Positions 36,169-44,820 of a DNA stretch of 64,000 nt are shown here, piece by piece. How positions within the stretch are numbered: position 1 is the stretch's first letter; every line of letters starts with the position of its first letter. Source of the DNA: Bacillota bacterium. Its GTDB lineage: Bacteria; Bacillota; Clostridia; Christensenellales; Christensenellaceae. The notes under the pieces are model-generated. The model was given only the letters and a program-made list of their open reading frames with translations. It had not been told where the DNA came from and made no database searches. The translations under genes were made by a program, and so were the position numbers. The stretch is from assembly GCA_023408315.1 (NCBI GenBank), contig JAEYKI010000010.1:1-64000 (forward strand), given 5' to 3'.

Positions 36169-36786
36169 TTATAGCACGTTTGTTTTTGCCGCCCCCGCGC
36201 GCCCGGAGATCTGGTCCAGCTCCTTGGCCATGGTAATGAGCATCTTCTCCGTCAGGTCGGACATCTCTTTGGGCGATTCTTTTGTGCCGTTCTTTAGCCA
36301 GGCCTCAAACAACCCAAAGCAACCGGACATTAAAAACGAATAAAAGTATTCAAAATAATCTCCGTACTGGCCCCTTGTCAGCAGCTTCCAGTAATACAGC
36401 AGGCGGTCGCGCATCAGTTCCTTTAATTTGTTCACAAAGGAAATATCGCCGTTTGGGCCAATCAGCGCCAGGCACATATCTGCATTGTCCAATACAAAGG
36501 AGTACAGATCAAATAAAATGGGCGTTGGAATATCACCGTTCGCTTTGGGCGCGTGGGACAGCACAATGTCCTTGTATTCTTCCAGCATTTCGTTCTCAAG
36601 CTGCTCAATCATGTCAAACACGTCTTTGTAATACAGGTAAAAAGTTCCGCGGTTGATGTTGATCCGCTCGGTAATCTCCCGCACGCTTATGCTTTTTGCG
36701 GGCTTTTCGGTCAGCAGCTCTGTCAGCCCCTGCCGCAGCATTTCTTTGGTGCGCCGCACGCTCCGGTTTGTACCTTTTGGGTTCAA
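36169..36786 (-). CDS. TetR-family transcriptional regulator
   Basis: A 205-residue protein with an N-terminal HTH (SISVREITERININRGTFYLYYKDVFDMIEQLE) and a helical ligand-binding C-terminal half. It starts at TTG with GAGGGA upstream. It is divergent from the radical SAM gene at 36968, and the intervening sequence has a palindrome overlapping that gene's -35 box. It probably represses that gene, and perhaps itself, until it binds an inducer. Confidence 0.9.
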   Translation of the reverse strand: MNPKGTNRSVRRTKEMLRQGLTELLTEKPAKSISVREITERININRGTFYLYYKDVFDMIEQLENEMLEEYKDIVLSHAPKANGDIPTPILFDLYSFVLDNADMCLALIGPNGDISFVNKLKELMRDRLLYYWKLLTRGQYGDYFEYFYSFLMSGCFGLFEAWLKNGTKESPKEMSDLTEKMLITMAKELDQISGRAGAAKTNVL

Positions 36787-36895
36787 AATAATCCCTCACT
36801 TTTTTAACAATCCAGCCGCAAATCGTATAAAATTCAACAAAATGCAGCTAAATTGATTATTGAAAAATATTTCAGATTCATTAATATTAATTGTA

Positions 36896-36924
36896 GTTGA
36901 AAAATCAACAACTGTAAATAATAT
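36896..36924 (+). promoter_or_regulatory. Promoter with overlapping palindromic operator
   Basis: TTGAAA (36897-36902), 16-base spacer, TAATAT (36919-36924). The palindrome GTTGA-AAAA-TCAAC (36896-36909) covers the -35 box, as expected for a TetR-type operator. Confidence 0.6.
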
Positions 36925-36967
36925 TTTAACGTAATTTTAATTTAATTATTTTAAGGGGGATATTTTT

Positions 36968-38455
36968 ATGGCTGGTGTAGGAAGTACAATAAAATCCGCT
37001 GGCGCAAACGTGGCTTTTTCGGCGGCTTTTAAGTATCTGGAGAAAGAACCCATCAAAAACTTTCCAAAGCTGATGAAATGGGCGGATACTTTTACCAAAG
37101 GAAACCAGTGGCATGGCGCCGTTAAGCGGTTCCAGGACTGGTGGGATGAGGAAACATGGCAGGGCGTGCTGATGAAGCGCGTGCTAACAGAAGTAAACAC
37201 AACATACCTTAAAAAATTTGTGCTCAATTTCTTTTTAAACTCGGGCGTGAAGGGTCAGCCCATCGCAAAAGAAAAAGCAAAAGAGATTGGCGCAAACGTG
37301 CCGTGGGCCATTTTGATGGACCCAACCTCTGCCTGCAACTTAAAATGCATTGGCTGCTGGGCCGCGGAATATGGCAAGCATTATAATCTCTCCTATGAGA
37401 AAATGGATGAAATCATCACCCAGGGCAAGGAAATGGGCATCTATTTTTATATCTACTCCGGCGGCGAGCCGCTGGTACGCAAAAAAGACCTGATCCGCCT
37501 GGCGGAAAAACACAGCGACTGCGCTTTTGGCGCGTTTACCAACGCAACGCTGATAGACGAAGACTTTGTGCAGGACCTGCTGCGCGTGGGCAACTTTACA
37601 TTTATGATCTCAGTGGAAGGCACAAAAGAAGAAACGGACGCGCGCCGCGGCGCAGGCACATATGATAAGATCATGCGCGCCATGTCCCTGCTGAAGGCTG
37701 CAGGCATACCCTTTGGATATTCCGCATGCTACCACAGCAAGAACTATAAGACCATCGCAAGCGACGAATGGAACAACCAGATGATAGAAGCGGGCTGCTT
37801 GTTTGGCTGGCTGTTCACCTATATGCCCATTGGCAAGGACGCTGTTCTGGATCTGTGCGTAACGCCGGAGCAGAGGGAATACCTGTATAAACGCGTGCGC
37901 GAGATGCGCGAATACAAGCCTCTCTTTATTCTGGATTTCTGGAACGACGGCGAATACGTGGGCGGCTGCATTGCGGGCGGCAGGCAGTATTTCCACATCA
38001 ATTCAAACGGCGACTGCGAGCCCTGCGCGTTTGTGCATTACGCAACGCACAACATTAACAACTGCACGCTGGAAGAGGCTCTCAAGAGCCCGCTGTTCAA
38101 AAAGTACCAGGAAAACCAGCCGTTCTCAGATAACCTGCTGCGGCCCTGCCCGTTGCTGGATAACCCGGATGGCCTGCGCAAAGTTGTAAAGGAATCCGGC
38201 GCGCACCCCACCCAGGACCTTGACCTGGAGGACGTGGATACCCTCACCGGCAAAACAGACAAGATTGCGGAGAACTGGAAGGTAAAGGCAGACGAGATGT
38301 GGTCCTGCGGGCATTTTCCGTACAACGGCGTAATCAACCGCGCGCTGGACAAACGCGTGGATACAACCTGCGGCGGCACCGCGGACTGCGGGAACTGCGG
38401 CCGTATACACACAGACCGCAAGACAGAAAAACCAGCACACCTGCAAAACACCTGA
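36968..38455 (+). CDS. Radical SAM protein with Cys-rich C-terminus
   Basis: A 495-residue protein. The radical-SAM motif CNLKCIGCW (CxxxCxxC) is near residue 122, with YSGGEPLVRKKDL as the SAM-binding GGE. Later cysteine groups (GGCIAGGRQYF, CEPCAF, CPLL, and CGGTADCGNCG at the end) suggest auxiliary Fe-S clusters of SPASM type. An N-terminal region of about 100 residues has no known motif. The product is unknown. ATG follows AAGGGGG. Control by the divergent TetR gene is likely. Confidence 0.85.
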   Translation: MAGVGSTIKSAGANVAFSAAFKYLEKEPIKNFPKLMKWADTFTKGNQWHGAVKRFQDWWDEETWQGVLMKRVLTEVNTTYLKKFVLNFFLNSGVKGQPIAKEKAKEIGANVPWAILMDPTSACNLKCIGCWAAEYGKHYNLSYEKMDEIITQGKEMGIYFYIYSGGEPLVRKKDLIRLAEKHSDCAFGAFTNATLIDEDFVQDLLRVGNFTFMISVEGTKEETDARRGAGTYDKIMRAMSLLKAAGIPFGYSACYHSKNYKTIASDEWNNQMIEAGCLFGWLFTYMPIGKDAVLDLCVTPEQREYLYKRVREMREYKPLFILDFWNDGEYVGGCIAGGRQYFHINSNGDCEPCAFVHYATHNINNCTLEEALKSPLFKKYQENQPFSDNLLRPCPLLDNPDGLRKVVKESGAHPTQDLDLEDVDTLTGKTDKIAENWKVKADEMWSCGHFPYNGVINRALDKRVDTTCGGTADCGNCGRIHTDRKTEKPAHLQNT

Positions 38456-38487
38456 TAAAAAAGCAAAAGCCATCCTTTTATAATAAC

Positions 38488-38515
38488 GGCGCTGTATTAT
38501 GCAGCGCTGTTTTTA
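38488..38515 (+). terminator. Terminator of the radical SAM gene
   Basis: GCGCTG (38489-38494) pairs with CAGCGC (38502-38507), followed by a T-rich run. The remaining 280 bases to 38798 hold no further recognisable signal. Confidence 0.75.
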
Positions 38516-38798
38516 TAGAAAAAACCCCTTCTGATTTTCCACACCGCAATGCAGGGGCGGCTGCGAAATATTAAATTTTCCGCAATAAAGGCTCTTGCCA
38601 AGCGCAGTTACTGTTTTGCTGGAACGCTGGAAGAAGCCAAAACAATGGTGGCCGGATGATTAGCAAACTATAAAAAACAGAGTGCAGGCTCTTTGATTTT
38701 GGGCAAAAAAAACTTCCACCGGGCGGGGAACCGCGGCAGAAGGATTTTATACCTAGAATTAAGGAGTTTTATGCTGTTTTAAGGAAGTTCTCTGTAAA

Positions 38799-39218
38799 TT
38801 AGACTGCGTTGTGTACAAACGCAACGATCCTGTCTACCGGGATATCTACAACCGCGCCTACGTTGCAAATTGCATTGTTGAATCCGCCGCCAAATCCATC
38901 CCTGAATCCGTCTCTGCATCCGCCGAATCTGCCGCCGAACCTGTTGCCGCTAAAGCGTCTGCCAAGAGGATCACAGTTGTCAAATGTCGGGCAGCAGCAG
39001 CTGTTGCATGTGCTTCCAAGTGAGCAGCAGGGAGCAGGACCGATGCAGGTGATTAAACGCACGAAGCAGGGATCACAAAGGATCAAAACGCCGGTGAATC
39101 CGCATCCGGACGCACCTCCGCTGGTTGTGTATATCGTTACCGTTGTGCCGGACCATTTCGCAAGGTCAGCAATTAAGCCGTCATTTACACTGAAAATGCT
39201 TTCGCCTTCTACGTCCAT
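38799..39218 (-). CDS. Cys/Gly-rich spore-coat-like protein
   Basis: A 139-residue protein. The N-terminal half (LIADLAKWSGTTVTIYTTSG, then GFTGVLILCDPCFVRLITCI) looks like a small beta-barrel of the kind in DUF2642-like coat proteins, followed by a CCC cluster (CNSCCCPTF), a repeat-like Arg/Phe/Gly stretch (RRFSGNRFGGRFGG) and a hydrophobic end VGAVVDIPVDRIVAFV. GGAAAGGAG precedes the ATG. Spore-coat or exosporium membership is inference from composition. Confidence 0.6.
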   Translation of the reverse strand: MDVEGESIFSVNDGLIADLAKWSGTTVTIYTTSGGASGCGFTGVLILCDPCFVRLITCIGPAPCCSLGSTCNSCCCPTFDNCDPLGRRFSGNRFGGRFGGCRDGFRDGFGGGFNNAICNVGAVVDIPVDRIVAFVHNAV

Positions 39219-39376
39219 TCTTTTATCTCCTTTCCTATCAATGGGTGCTTTGCCTTAAGCCCATGATATATTATGAATATGTATACTTTCATGTTAATGA
39301 ATTTCAAAAAATATTTTTAAATATGCATATAAAAAAAAGGCCTTATAAAAGCCTTTTTGTTTGTTGGGGATGTGCT

Positions 39377-39610
39377 TTAATATTCCGCTGCCTCCAGCCT
39401 GAGGGATTCCTCGGCCTCCATTGCCGTAACAGACGAGTCAAAATGCCGGTTCTTAATGTGCATAACCTCGTGCCTGTATGTTTCCAGCTTCTTTTCGTTG
39501 GACAGGCGTTCGTCTATAAATATGTTGTAATCGCCGTTCTCGTCCAGCGCGGTTGCGCCATAAACCCTTAATGTGGGGAAGGAAACAAACCGGATAAAGA
39601 TGTCTCCCAT
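39377..39610 (-). CDS. ImmA/IrrE-like HExxH peptidase, short form
   Basis: A 77-residue protein with HEVMH (47-51), the zinc-protease motif, in the context ETYRHEVMHIKNRHF. In mobile elements such as ICEBs1 an ImmA-type peptidase cleaves the partner XRE repressor; here the XRE gene is the next gene upstream (39684-40025). ATG at 39610 follows GAGGTAGAGA. It is shorter than typical ImmA, so part of the fold may be missing. Confidence 0.7.
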   Translation of the reverse strand: MGDIFIRFVSFPTLRVYGATALDENGDYNIFIDERLSNEKKLETYRHEVMHIKNRHFDSSVTAMEAEESLRLEAAEY

Positions 39611-39683
39611 TTCTCTACCTCGCCATAAAAAAATTATATGATGTAATTGTATTGTAGCAGCAGCACAGTTCAAAAAAATGACG

Positions 39684-40025
39684 TCACTTTTTAATGGCTT
39701 CCAGAAACTTTGCGGCTTTTTCTATGTCATCCTTGGTGGCGGTTTTGGACGCGGAAAACAGCAGCTTCATTTCCGGCCGGACTTTTAAATACTGCAGCAT
39801 GTTCTCGCATTCCTCTTCGGCAGAGGGGGAGGGGGCTTCCATAAGGTAATCCAGCGAAACGTTAAAATAGGCGGCCAGCTTTCTTAAGGTGGTCAGGCGG
39901 ATATTATCGTACCCCTTTTTCCACCAACCGTCTATGGTTGTGTATGGGATTCCGCTTTCGTTGGCGAGCACGTTTTTATTGATGCCGCGCTCGCGCATCA
40001 GTTTTTCTATGACTTCCAAAAACAT
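39684..40025 (-). CDS. XRE-family repressor (phage/ICE type)
   Basis: A 113-residue protein with an N-terminal Cro/C1 HTH (VIEKLMRERGINKNVLANESGIPYTTIDGWWKKGYDN) and an acidic C-terminal tail. It is transcribed away from 40211, with repeated TTACG-type sites in between, the classic layout of a lysogeny switch. GGAGT precedes the ATG. It is probably cleaved or inactivated through the ImmA-like partner. Confidence 0.88.
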   Translation of the reverse strand: MFLEVIEKLMRERGINKNVLANESGIPYTTIDGWWKKGYDNIRLTTLRKLAAYFNVSLDYLMEAPSPSAEEECENMLQYLKVRPEMKLLFSASKTATKDDIEKAAKFLEAIKK

Positions 40026-40086
40026 AGCTTACTCCTTTTTTTTCTACCCTTTATTATAACCCGCCGCATGTAAAATGCAATAATAA

Positions 40087-40181
40087 TTTTACGACAAGGC
40101 AAAAAAATATACGCTGAATCGTAAAAAGCGTTGACATTTTACGTTAAGGGGTATATAGTTAAATTAAAATTACGCACAAGG
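40087..40181 (+). promoter_or_regulatory. Lysogeny-switch type promoter with repressor operators
   Basis: Promoter TTGACA (40131-40136), 17-base spacer, TATAGT (40154-40159). Sites of the form TTACGNNNAAGG occur at 40089-40099, 40139-40149 and 40170-40181 (the last with one extra base). CGTAAAA (40120-40126) is inverted relative to TTTTACG (40137-40143) across the -35 box. Confidence 0.7.
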
Positions 40182-40210
40182 GTAAATAATTATACAGGGA
40201 GGGGATTGAT

Positions 40211-40444
40211 TTGTTGCCAAATCTGATACGCGAGATGAAAAGCAGGAGGATAAGCATAAACGCGTATGCGCTTGCGCTGGGCATTACGGAGGAGGAAGCG
40301 CAGGGATATATTGCAAACGGAGGGGACATGCCCCTGCATCTTTTGAGAAAGACAGGGGAACTGTTTCCCGGATGCTCGCTTTCATATTTGTTTTACGGCG
40401 GTTCAGGCCGGGAAGACCCGGCAGAATTCTTCCAGAAAGTGTAG
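40211..40444 (+). CDS. Cro-like early phage regulator
   Basis: A 77-residue helical protein, LPNLIREMKSRRISINAYA at the start, then ALGITEEEAQGYIANGG resembling an HTH. It is the first gene of the rightward operon from the repressor-controlled promoter, where Cro usually sits. Start TTG at 40211 follows GGGAGGGG. Its last 42 bases overlap the end of the opposing gene at 40403. Confidence 0.6.
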   Translation: MLPNLIREMKSRRISINAYALALGITEEEAQGYIANGGDMPLHLLRKTGELFPGCSLSYLFYGGSGREDPAEFFQKV

Positions 40445-40765
40445 GCTTTGCTGCAGGTCCGGATGCGCGATGGACGCGGTTACGCAACCAGAGGAGGGGT
40501 TTTTTTTCTCCACCGTGAAATATATAAAGGGACCGTTTTGAAAGTTGATGATAAATGAATCGATTCGGTCTTCGGGATTCAGTTTTTTTAGGGCCGAGAG
40601 GCTGCCGCCGATGGAACGCGTATTCAGCGAGCAGTTTACCTGAACCTCCAGGGAATCGCAGCCAGGGAACACGGTTTTTTCCACCAGGCTGGCGACCTTG
40701 ATGAGGAAGCCCGGATTGAACACTGCAGCAGGGCTTACCTTGATTGATTTGGAATTCAAATACAT
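40403..40765 (-). CDS. Hypothetical protein, convergent with the Cro-like gene
   Basis: A 120-residue protein, MYLNSKSIKVSPAAVFNPG at the start, with mixed alpha/beta composition (LEVQVNCSLNTRSIGGSL, IDSFIINFQNGPFIYFTVE). It is not recognised. ATG at 40765 follows AGGCGGTG. The minus orientation inside an otherwise rightward early region is unusual, and the stop overlaps the Cro-like gene's tail. It could be a cargo gene of the element. Confidence 0.5.
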   Translation of the reverse strand: MYLNSKSIKVSPAAVFNPGFLIKVASLVEKTVFPGCDSLEVQVNCSLNTRSIGGSLSALKKLNPEDRIDSFIINFQNGPFIYFTVEKKNPSSGCVTASIAHPDLQQSLHFLEEFCRVFPA

Positions 40766-40849
40766 ACGCAACACCGCCTAAATACAAGTAAACCATTATT
40801 TTACAGAAAATGCAAGTTAAAAATTGTTAAACAAGGGAGATGATCCATT

Positions 40850-41029
40850 TTGTTCACCCCGTTTTTTTGCGCAGGATGTGATGAGCGCTTTGAGGAAGGC
40901 CAGTATTACTGGGAGTTTTACGACGAAGAGGGCGATTCGTTTTATTTGGACGAGTTTTGCCGGGACGCATATTTGCTGGACCAGCGCAGGCAGTTTTCCC
41001 GCTGTGGTTGCGACGCCGAGGAGGTGTGA
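40850..41029 (+). CDS. 59-aa Cys-containing phage-type small protein
   Basis: Read from TTG at 40850 with AAGGGAGATG upstream: FTPFFCAGCDERFEEGQY near the start, FCRDAYLL in the middle and CGCDAEEV at the end. CxxC plus later cysteines suggest zinc binding. Its TGA lies two bases before the next ATG (41032), and the next gene's ribosome site GAGGAGG is inside its end, so translation is probably coupled. Unknown function. Confidence 0.6.
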   Translation: MFTPFFCAGCDERFEEGQYYWEFYDEEGDSFYLDEFCRDAYLLDQRRQFSRCGCDAEEV

Positions 41030-41031
41030 CC

Positions 41032-41298
41032 ATGACGCACGCGAATATTCAAAAAGCAAAGCAGATGATTGCGGATGTGATGTGCATAAGCAGCCGCATG
41101 GGCATGTATTTTGCTACCGTATCTTTTTTTGGCAGGAGCGAAACACTGGTGATAGACATATACAAAAATATTCCCTGCCCGGAAAGCCTGTTTAAAACAT
41201 ACCGCATGGGCCTGGATGATCCAGACTTTGAAGAAAAGGCCGATATTGTGATGCGCGATTTGGACCTGCTGGCCAGGGACGTTTATTTGGGGGCTTAG
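41032..41298 (+). CDS. Small phage-region protein
   Basis: An 88-residue protein, MTHANIQKAKQMIADVMCIS at the start and MRDLDLLARDVYLGA at the end. Compact alpha/beta composition with no known motif. Coupled to the upstream Cys-containing gene and likely part of the early operon from 40131. Confidence 0.6.
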   Translation: MTHANIQKAKQMIADVMCISSRMGMYFATVSFFGRSETLVIDIYKNIPCPESLFKTYRMGLDDPDFEEKADIVMRDLDLLARDVYLGA

Positions 41299-41310
41299 TT
41301 TGCGGGGCGT

Positions 41311-41382
41311 GTCTTACCTTTTCTTGGTGAGACCGGGATAACCCAAAGTTTGTAATTTTGGGACGGAGCGAAAAGGTAAGAC
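41311..41382. repeat. Nested inverted repeat
   Basis: GTCTTACCTTTTC (41311-41323) is the exact complement of GAAAAGGTAAGAC (41370-41382). Inside, CCCAAA (41342-41347) pairs with TTTGGG (41357-41362). The whole forms a two-level hairpin just after the 88-aa gene. Confidence 0.7.
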
Positions 41383-41566
41383 CAATAGAAAACCCCAATG
41401 CCTATTATATTTGCTGGCGGGGCTGTTTATGACCCGAAAATCGGCCTGGGCAACAAAATGGGCACACAGGAACAAAAAGGCCTTTAGCCGGCGAAAGTGC
41501 TTCTGCGGGCACAGGTTTGCCAAGCCAAAGGGGTTGATGCCGGCTGACAGGATTAAAATAATAAGG

Positions 41567-41614
41567 TTTTCTTTTTGGCAAACCTTTTTCTTTTCCTTGA
41601 AAAAGAAAAAGGTT
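41567..41614 (+). repeat. Dispersed hairpin leader, copy 2
   Basis: TTTTCTTTTTGG followed by a perfect 14-bp stem (41581-41594 with 41601-41614, loop CCTTGA). It lies 35 bases before the replication-type gene. Related to copies at 4010-4062 and 52877-52939. Confidence 0.6.
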
Positions 41615-41649
41615 GGAACAAGGGAGAAATCCGCAAAGGAGGAAGCACA

Positions 41650-42459
41650 TTGCCAAACAGAATTATTAAAGAAAGCATATGCACAAGTGAAAACCTGGAC
41701 AGGCTGGCGGCGGAGGAAGAGCGCTTTTTCTTTAGGCTGATGGTTTGCTGTGACGATTATGGCGTGATGGACGCGCGCCCGGCCATTCTGCGTGCCAAGT
41801 GCTTCCCGTTAAAAGAAAGCATTGACAGGGAGCAGGTGGAGCAGTGGCTCTGCAAGCTGGCGGCGGAAGGGCTGGTTTTTTTGTACCAGGCGGAGGGCAA
41901 ACCGTTCCTCCGGCTTGTTACCTGGGACGAGCACCAGCGCATCCGCAGCAAGCGGCACAAATACCCCATGCCGGAAACCTGCGGCGGGGAGGCGGACGAT
42001 TGCAGCGAATTGCAGCAACCTGCGGCAGATTGCGGCAACTTGCAGCAACTCGCGGCGGATTGCGGCGGATTGCCGCCTGAATCCGAATCCAATCCCGATA
42101 TACAATCTAAATCCAATCCGAAGGTGGAATCCAAATCCAAATCCAAGGGCGCGGGCGGGAGGATTGCATACGGGGAGAACGTTTTTTTATCGCTGGAAGA
42201 ATACGCAGCCGTATCCGCAAAGATTGGCGAAGCGGGTGCCAGGCGCGCGATAGAGATGCTGGACAATTACAAGGGCGCAAGCGGCAAAACATACGCGAGC
42301 GATTACCGCGCCATTTTAAGCTGGGTTTTGCGCCGGGTGGAAGAAGAACGCGCCAAGGGCAGCCAGGGCTACTGCCAGCGGGCTTATGACGCGGCGCACT
42401 TTGAGCGGGACAGGGAGGACAGCGACAAAATACTGGAGGGGTATTATGAATCCGGATAG
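41650..42459 (+). CDS. Phage replication-type protein (DnaD/replisome-organiser-like)
   Basis: A 269-residue protein. The N-terminus (LPNRIIKESICTSENLDRL, then FFFRLMVCCDDYGVMDARP and LRAKCFPLK) is typical of phage replication initiators with a winged-helix domain. The middle holds a Gln/Ala/Cys repeat (LQQPAADCGNLQQLAADCG) and a Ser/Lys-rich linker; the C-terminal part (YKGASGKTYASDYRAILSWV) resembles the end of phage replication-organiser proteins. TTG at 41650 is chosen for the AAAGGAGG site eight bases before it. Confidence 0.75.
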   Translation: MPNRIIKESICTSENLDRLAAEEERFFFRLMVCCDDYGVMDARPAILRAKCFPLKESIDREQVEQWLCKLAAEGLVFLYQAEGKPFLRLVTWDEHQRIRSKRHKYPMPETCGGEADDCSELQQPAADCGNLQQLAADCGGLPPESESNPDIQSKSNPKVESKSKSKGAGGRIAYGENVFLSLEEYAAVSAKIGEAGARRAIEMLDNYKGASGKTYASDYRAILSWVLRRVEEERAKGSQGYCQRAYDAAHFERDREDSDKILEGYYESG

Positions 42460-42707
42460 GGCTGCGGCGGGCAAAAGACAACAACGCCCGCTGGGTTGCG
42501 GGCGCTGCTTGCCGGAAAAATGTTGTTTAAGTAGAGATGATGCGGAGTACAGCTTGGAAAAGGTCCCGGGATGCTTTTCTGCTACTGCGTTGCAGGTTTT
42601 GACAGCATAGTTGAATCATATGTTTATGCCATCTGGTATAGGCTATGCGGTGGGGACCCGGTTTGTGACACAAAACGCGAACGGTTTTGTTGAAAGGGGA
42701 GACAGGC

Positions 42708-42974
42708 ATGTTTAAGAAGATGAAGGGCGTTAACATCCCTTATGTGCAACAGGGGCTGATATACTTTTGCTGCCGGAATTATTTAAACGAGCCCGCCGAG
42801 ATGCAGCGCAAGATTGTGCGCCTTTGCATGCAGACGGGCGGGCTGAACTGGGCTGCGCTGAAAGAAGTGGTGACCACGGGCAAGAGCCTGCGGCTGATTG
42901 CGCAGGAACACAGCGTTTCCGAATCGTGCCTGTACAGGCTGCGGAAACGGTTTTATGAGGGGTGGGCGGGGTGA
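42708..42974 (+). CDS. Small HTH protein, possible phage late regulator
   Basis: An 88-residue protein with a C-terminal helix-turn-helix-like segment (GKSLRLIAQEHSVSESCLYRLRKRFYEG). The N-terminal part (VNIPYVQQGLIYFCCRNYL) is not recognised. Regulators of this size sit between replication and packaging genes in many Firmicute phages. ATG at 42708 follows AAAGGGGAG. Confidence 0.6.
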   Translation: MFKKMKGVNIPYVQQGLIYFCCRNYLNEPAEMQRKIVRLCMQTGGLNWAALKEVVTTGKSLRLIAQEHSVSESCLYRLRKRFYEGWAG

Positions 42975-43172
42975 AATGATGAAAGAGTAAAGAATATAAA
43001 AACAATGTGTTAATTATTAAGTAAATATTTTAAAATACTCTAATAAAATGGCTTATTTGATAAAAATAATATAACTTAATTGATGTTGGTTTATAAAAAA
43101 CTATTGTTTTTATAAATGAAATAATTTAGAATGGATTTAAATATTAAATTTATTGAAATAAGGGAATATTTT

Positions 43173-44417
43173 ATGAAATATAAGACGCTCTCCTCTTTAT
43201 ATTATCAGAATAAAGAAGAGTATTTGCAGGAATATGAGAAGAAATTTGGTGGCACCGACACTTTTTTATTTCCACTGTATATTCATGATTATCAAAGTTT
43301 TATTGTTCCAAGCTGGGAAATTGTTGGGTTAGTAGAGGAAATCGGCCGATATAATACAAAAGCAGTTCAGATATTTACTAAAATGCCGAATGTTGCAAGA
43401 AAATACTATCTTAGAAAATGCCTCATAGATGAAATACAAATGACAAACGATATTGAAGGAGTTCATAGTACAAGACAAGAAATACATATTGCTTTAAAAC
43501 CTAGTACTGATGATAAAATAGCCCGATTTCATGGAATGGCCAAAAAATATGAAAAGCTGTTAAGTGGCGATATGCTGGCATTACCATTAAAGACAAGCAA
43601 AGATATTCGTAATTTATATGATGAAATCGTAAATCCCGAAATTGCTTTAGAAAGTAAACTGGATGGCGAATTGTTTAGAAACAATACAGTATATGTTCTT
43701 TCGCCTACGCAACAAACAAAGCATGAAGGAGTGAATCCAGAAAAAAAAATAATTGAAATGATGGATAACGCGTTAAATATATTGAATATTGAAGATATAC
43801 CGGTATTGGTTAAAATTGCAATTTTTCATTATTTTTTTGGGTACATACATCCGTTTTATGATGGCAATGGAAGAATAAGCCGTTTTATCAGCAGCTATCT
43901 TTTAAATAAAAACAGCTATGATTTACTTGCGTTGGAACTCTCACATACAATAAAAGATAATAAGAAGAAATACTATAAAGCATTCCAAGTATGCAACGAG
44001 AAAAAAAATAGAGGAGATATAACGCCTTTTGTCATCATATTTCTTGAATTTATTAGAGACGCCGCTAAAAGGATGTATGAAAATCTTTCGGAAGGTTATC
44101 ATAAGCTTTTAAAATATCAGGCAATAATAAAAAACAATTTATTTAAAAATGACGGTAAAAAAATAAATGATAAGAAAAAAAATCTACTGTCTCTTTTTGT
44201 GCAAAATTCACTTTTTGCTTTAGAGCCTTTTTTGGTTCAGGAAATAGTTGATCTTATGAAAATAAGCAGGCAGAGTGCAGATGCGTTAATTAACGTATTA
44301 ACTGATTCAGGTTATCCGATAATAAAAACAAAAGATGGAAAATGGAATCGGTTTTTATTTGATTTGGATCAATTTGACGACATTATTGATCAAATTGATG
44401 ATACTAAGAAAACTTAA
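43173..44417 (+). CDS. Fic-domain AMP-transferase, class II
   Basis: A 414-residue Fic protein. The catalytic motif HPFYDGNGRISR (226-237) is complete. TNDIEG (91-96) matches the inhibitory-helix motif (S/T)xxxE(G/N) in the N-terminal half, so it is self-inhibited. The C-terminal part has a winged-helix-like end (LVQEIVDLMKISRQSADALIN). Such enzymes transfer AMP to target proteins. ATG at 43173 follows AAGGGA; an upstream ATG has no ribosome site. The gene is much more AT-rich than its neighbours, pointing to transfer. Confidence 0.88.
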   Translation: MKYKTLSSLYYQNKEEYLQEYEKKFGGTDTFLFPLYIHDYQSFIVPSWEIVGLVEEIGRYNTKAVQIFTKMPNVARKYYLRKCLIDEIQMTNDIEGVHSTRQEIHIALKPSTDDKIARFHGMAKKYEKLLSGDMLALPLKTSKDIRNLYDEIVNPEIALESKLDGELFRNNTVYVLSPTQQTKHEGVNPEKKIIEMMDNALNILNIEDIPVLVKIAIFHYFFGYIHPFYDGNGRISRFISSYLLNKNSYDLLALELSHTIKDNKKKYYKAFQVCNEKKNRGDITPFVIIFLEFIRDAAKRMYENLSEGYHKLLKYQAIIKNNLFKNDGKKINDKKKNLLSLFVQNSLFALEPFLVQEIVDLMKISRQSADALINVLTDSGYPIIKTKDGKWNRFLFDLDQFDDIIDQIDDTKKT

Positions 44418-44520
44418 ATATTTGAAACAGTTTTTATGGAGAATAAGCCTCTTTATACGCCTATTGTTTGAAAAGCCCGCGCGGGGGCATACTAAACAAA
44501 AAACGGGGAGGTGTTTGCGC

Positions 44521-44730
44521 GTGCAGCATATGGGAACTGTAAAGTGGTACGACGTGGAAAAAGGCTACGGCATTATTGTGGACCAGAGCGGCGAGGACGT
44601 GTTTTTGCATCACACGCGGCTTGGCGGGGATGAACAGGACGATGGCCTGCGGGCCGGGCAGCAGGTGAGTTTTGACATGGTGCTGTTTCAGGATGTGATA
44701 CCGTCCGCAAAAAATGTGCAGTTGCTTTAA
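44521..44730 (+). CDS. Cold-shock-domain-like small protein
   Basis: A 69-residue OB-fold protein: MGTVKWYDVEKGYGIIVD and DVFLHHTRL match the RNP1/RNP2-like strands of CspA proteins, with several aromatic positions changed. GTG at 44521 has GGGGAGGTG upstream; the ATG at 44530 is the alternative. It probably binds single-stranded nucleic acid. Its place in the phage-like region before terS is unusual. A terminator follows. Confidence 0.75.
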   Translation: MQHMGTVKWYDVEKGYGIIVDQSGEDVFLHHTRLGGDEQDDGLRAGQQVSFDMVLFQDVIPSAKNVQLL

Positions 44731-44738
44731 GTAATTAA

Positions 44739-44762
44739 AATCGCTTGTGTGCGGTTTTTTTT
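44739..44762 (+). terminator. Terminator of the cold-shock-like gene
   Basis: AATCGC pairs with GCGGTT around a six-base loop, followed by a T-run. Confidence 0.7.
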
Positions 44763-44820
44763 GAATCTGCGGGTTTGCATTTTGCGCCGCGGCATGGGCG
44801 CAAAAGAGCTTTGTTTTGGT

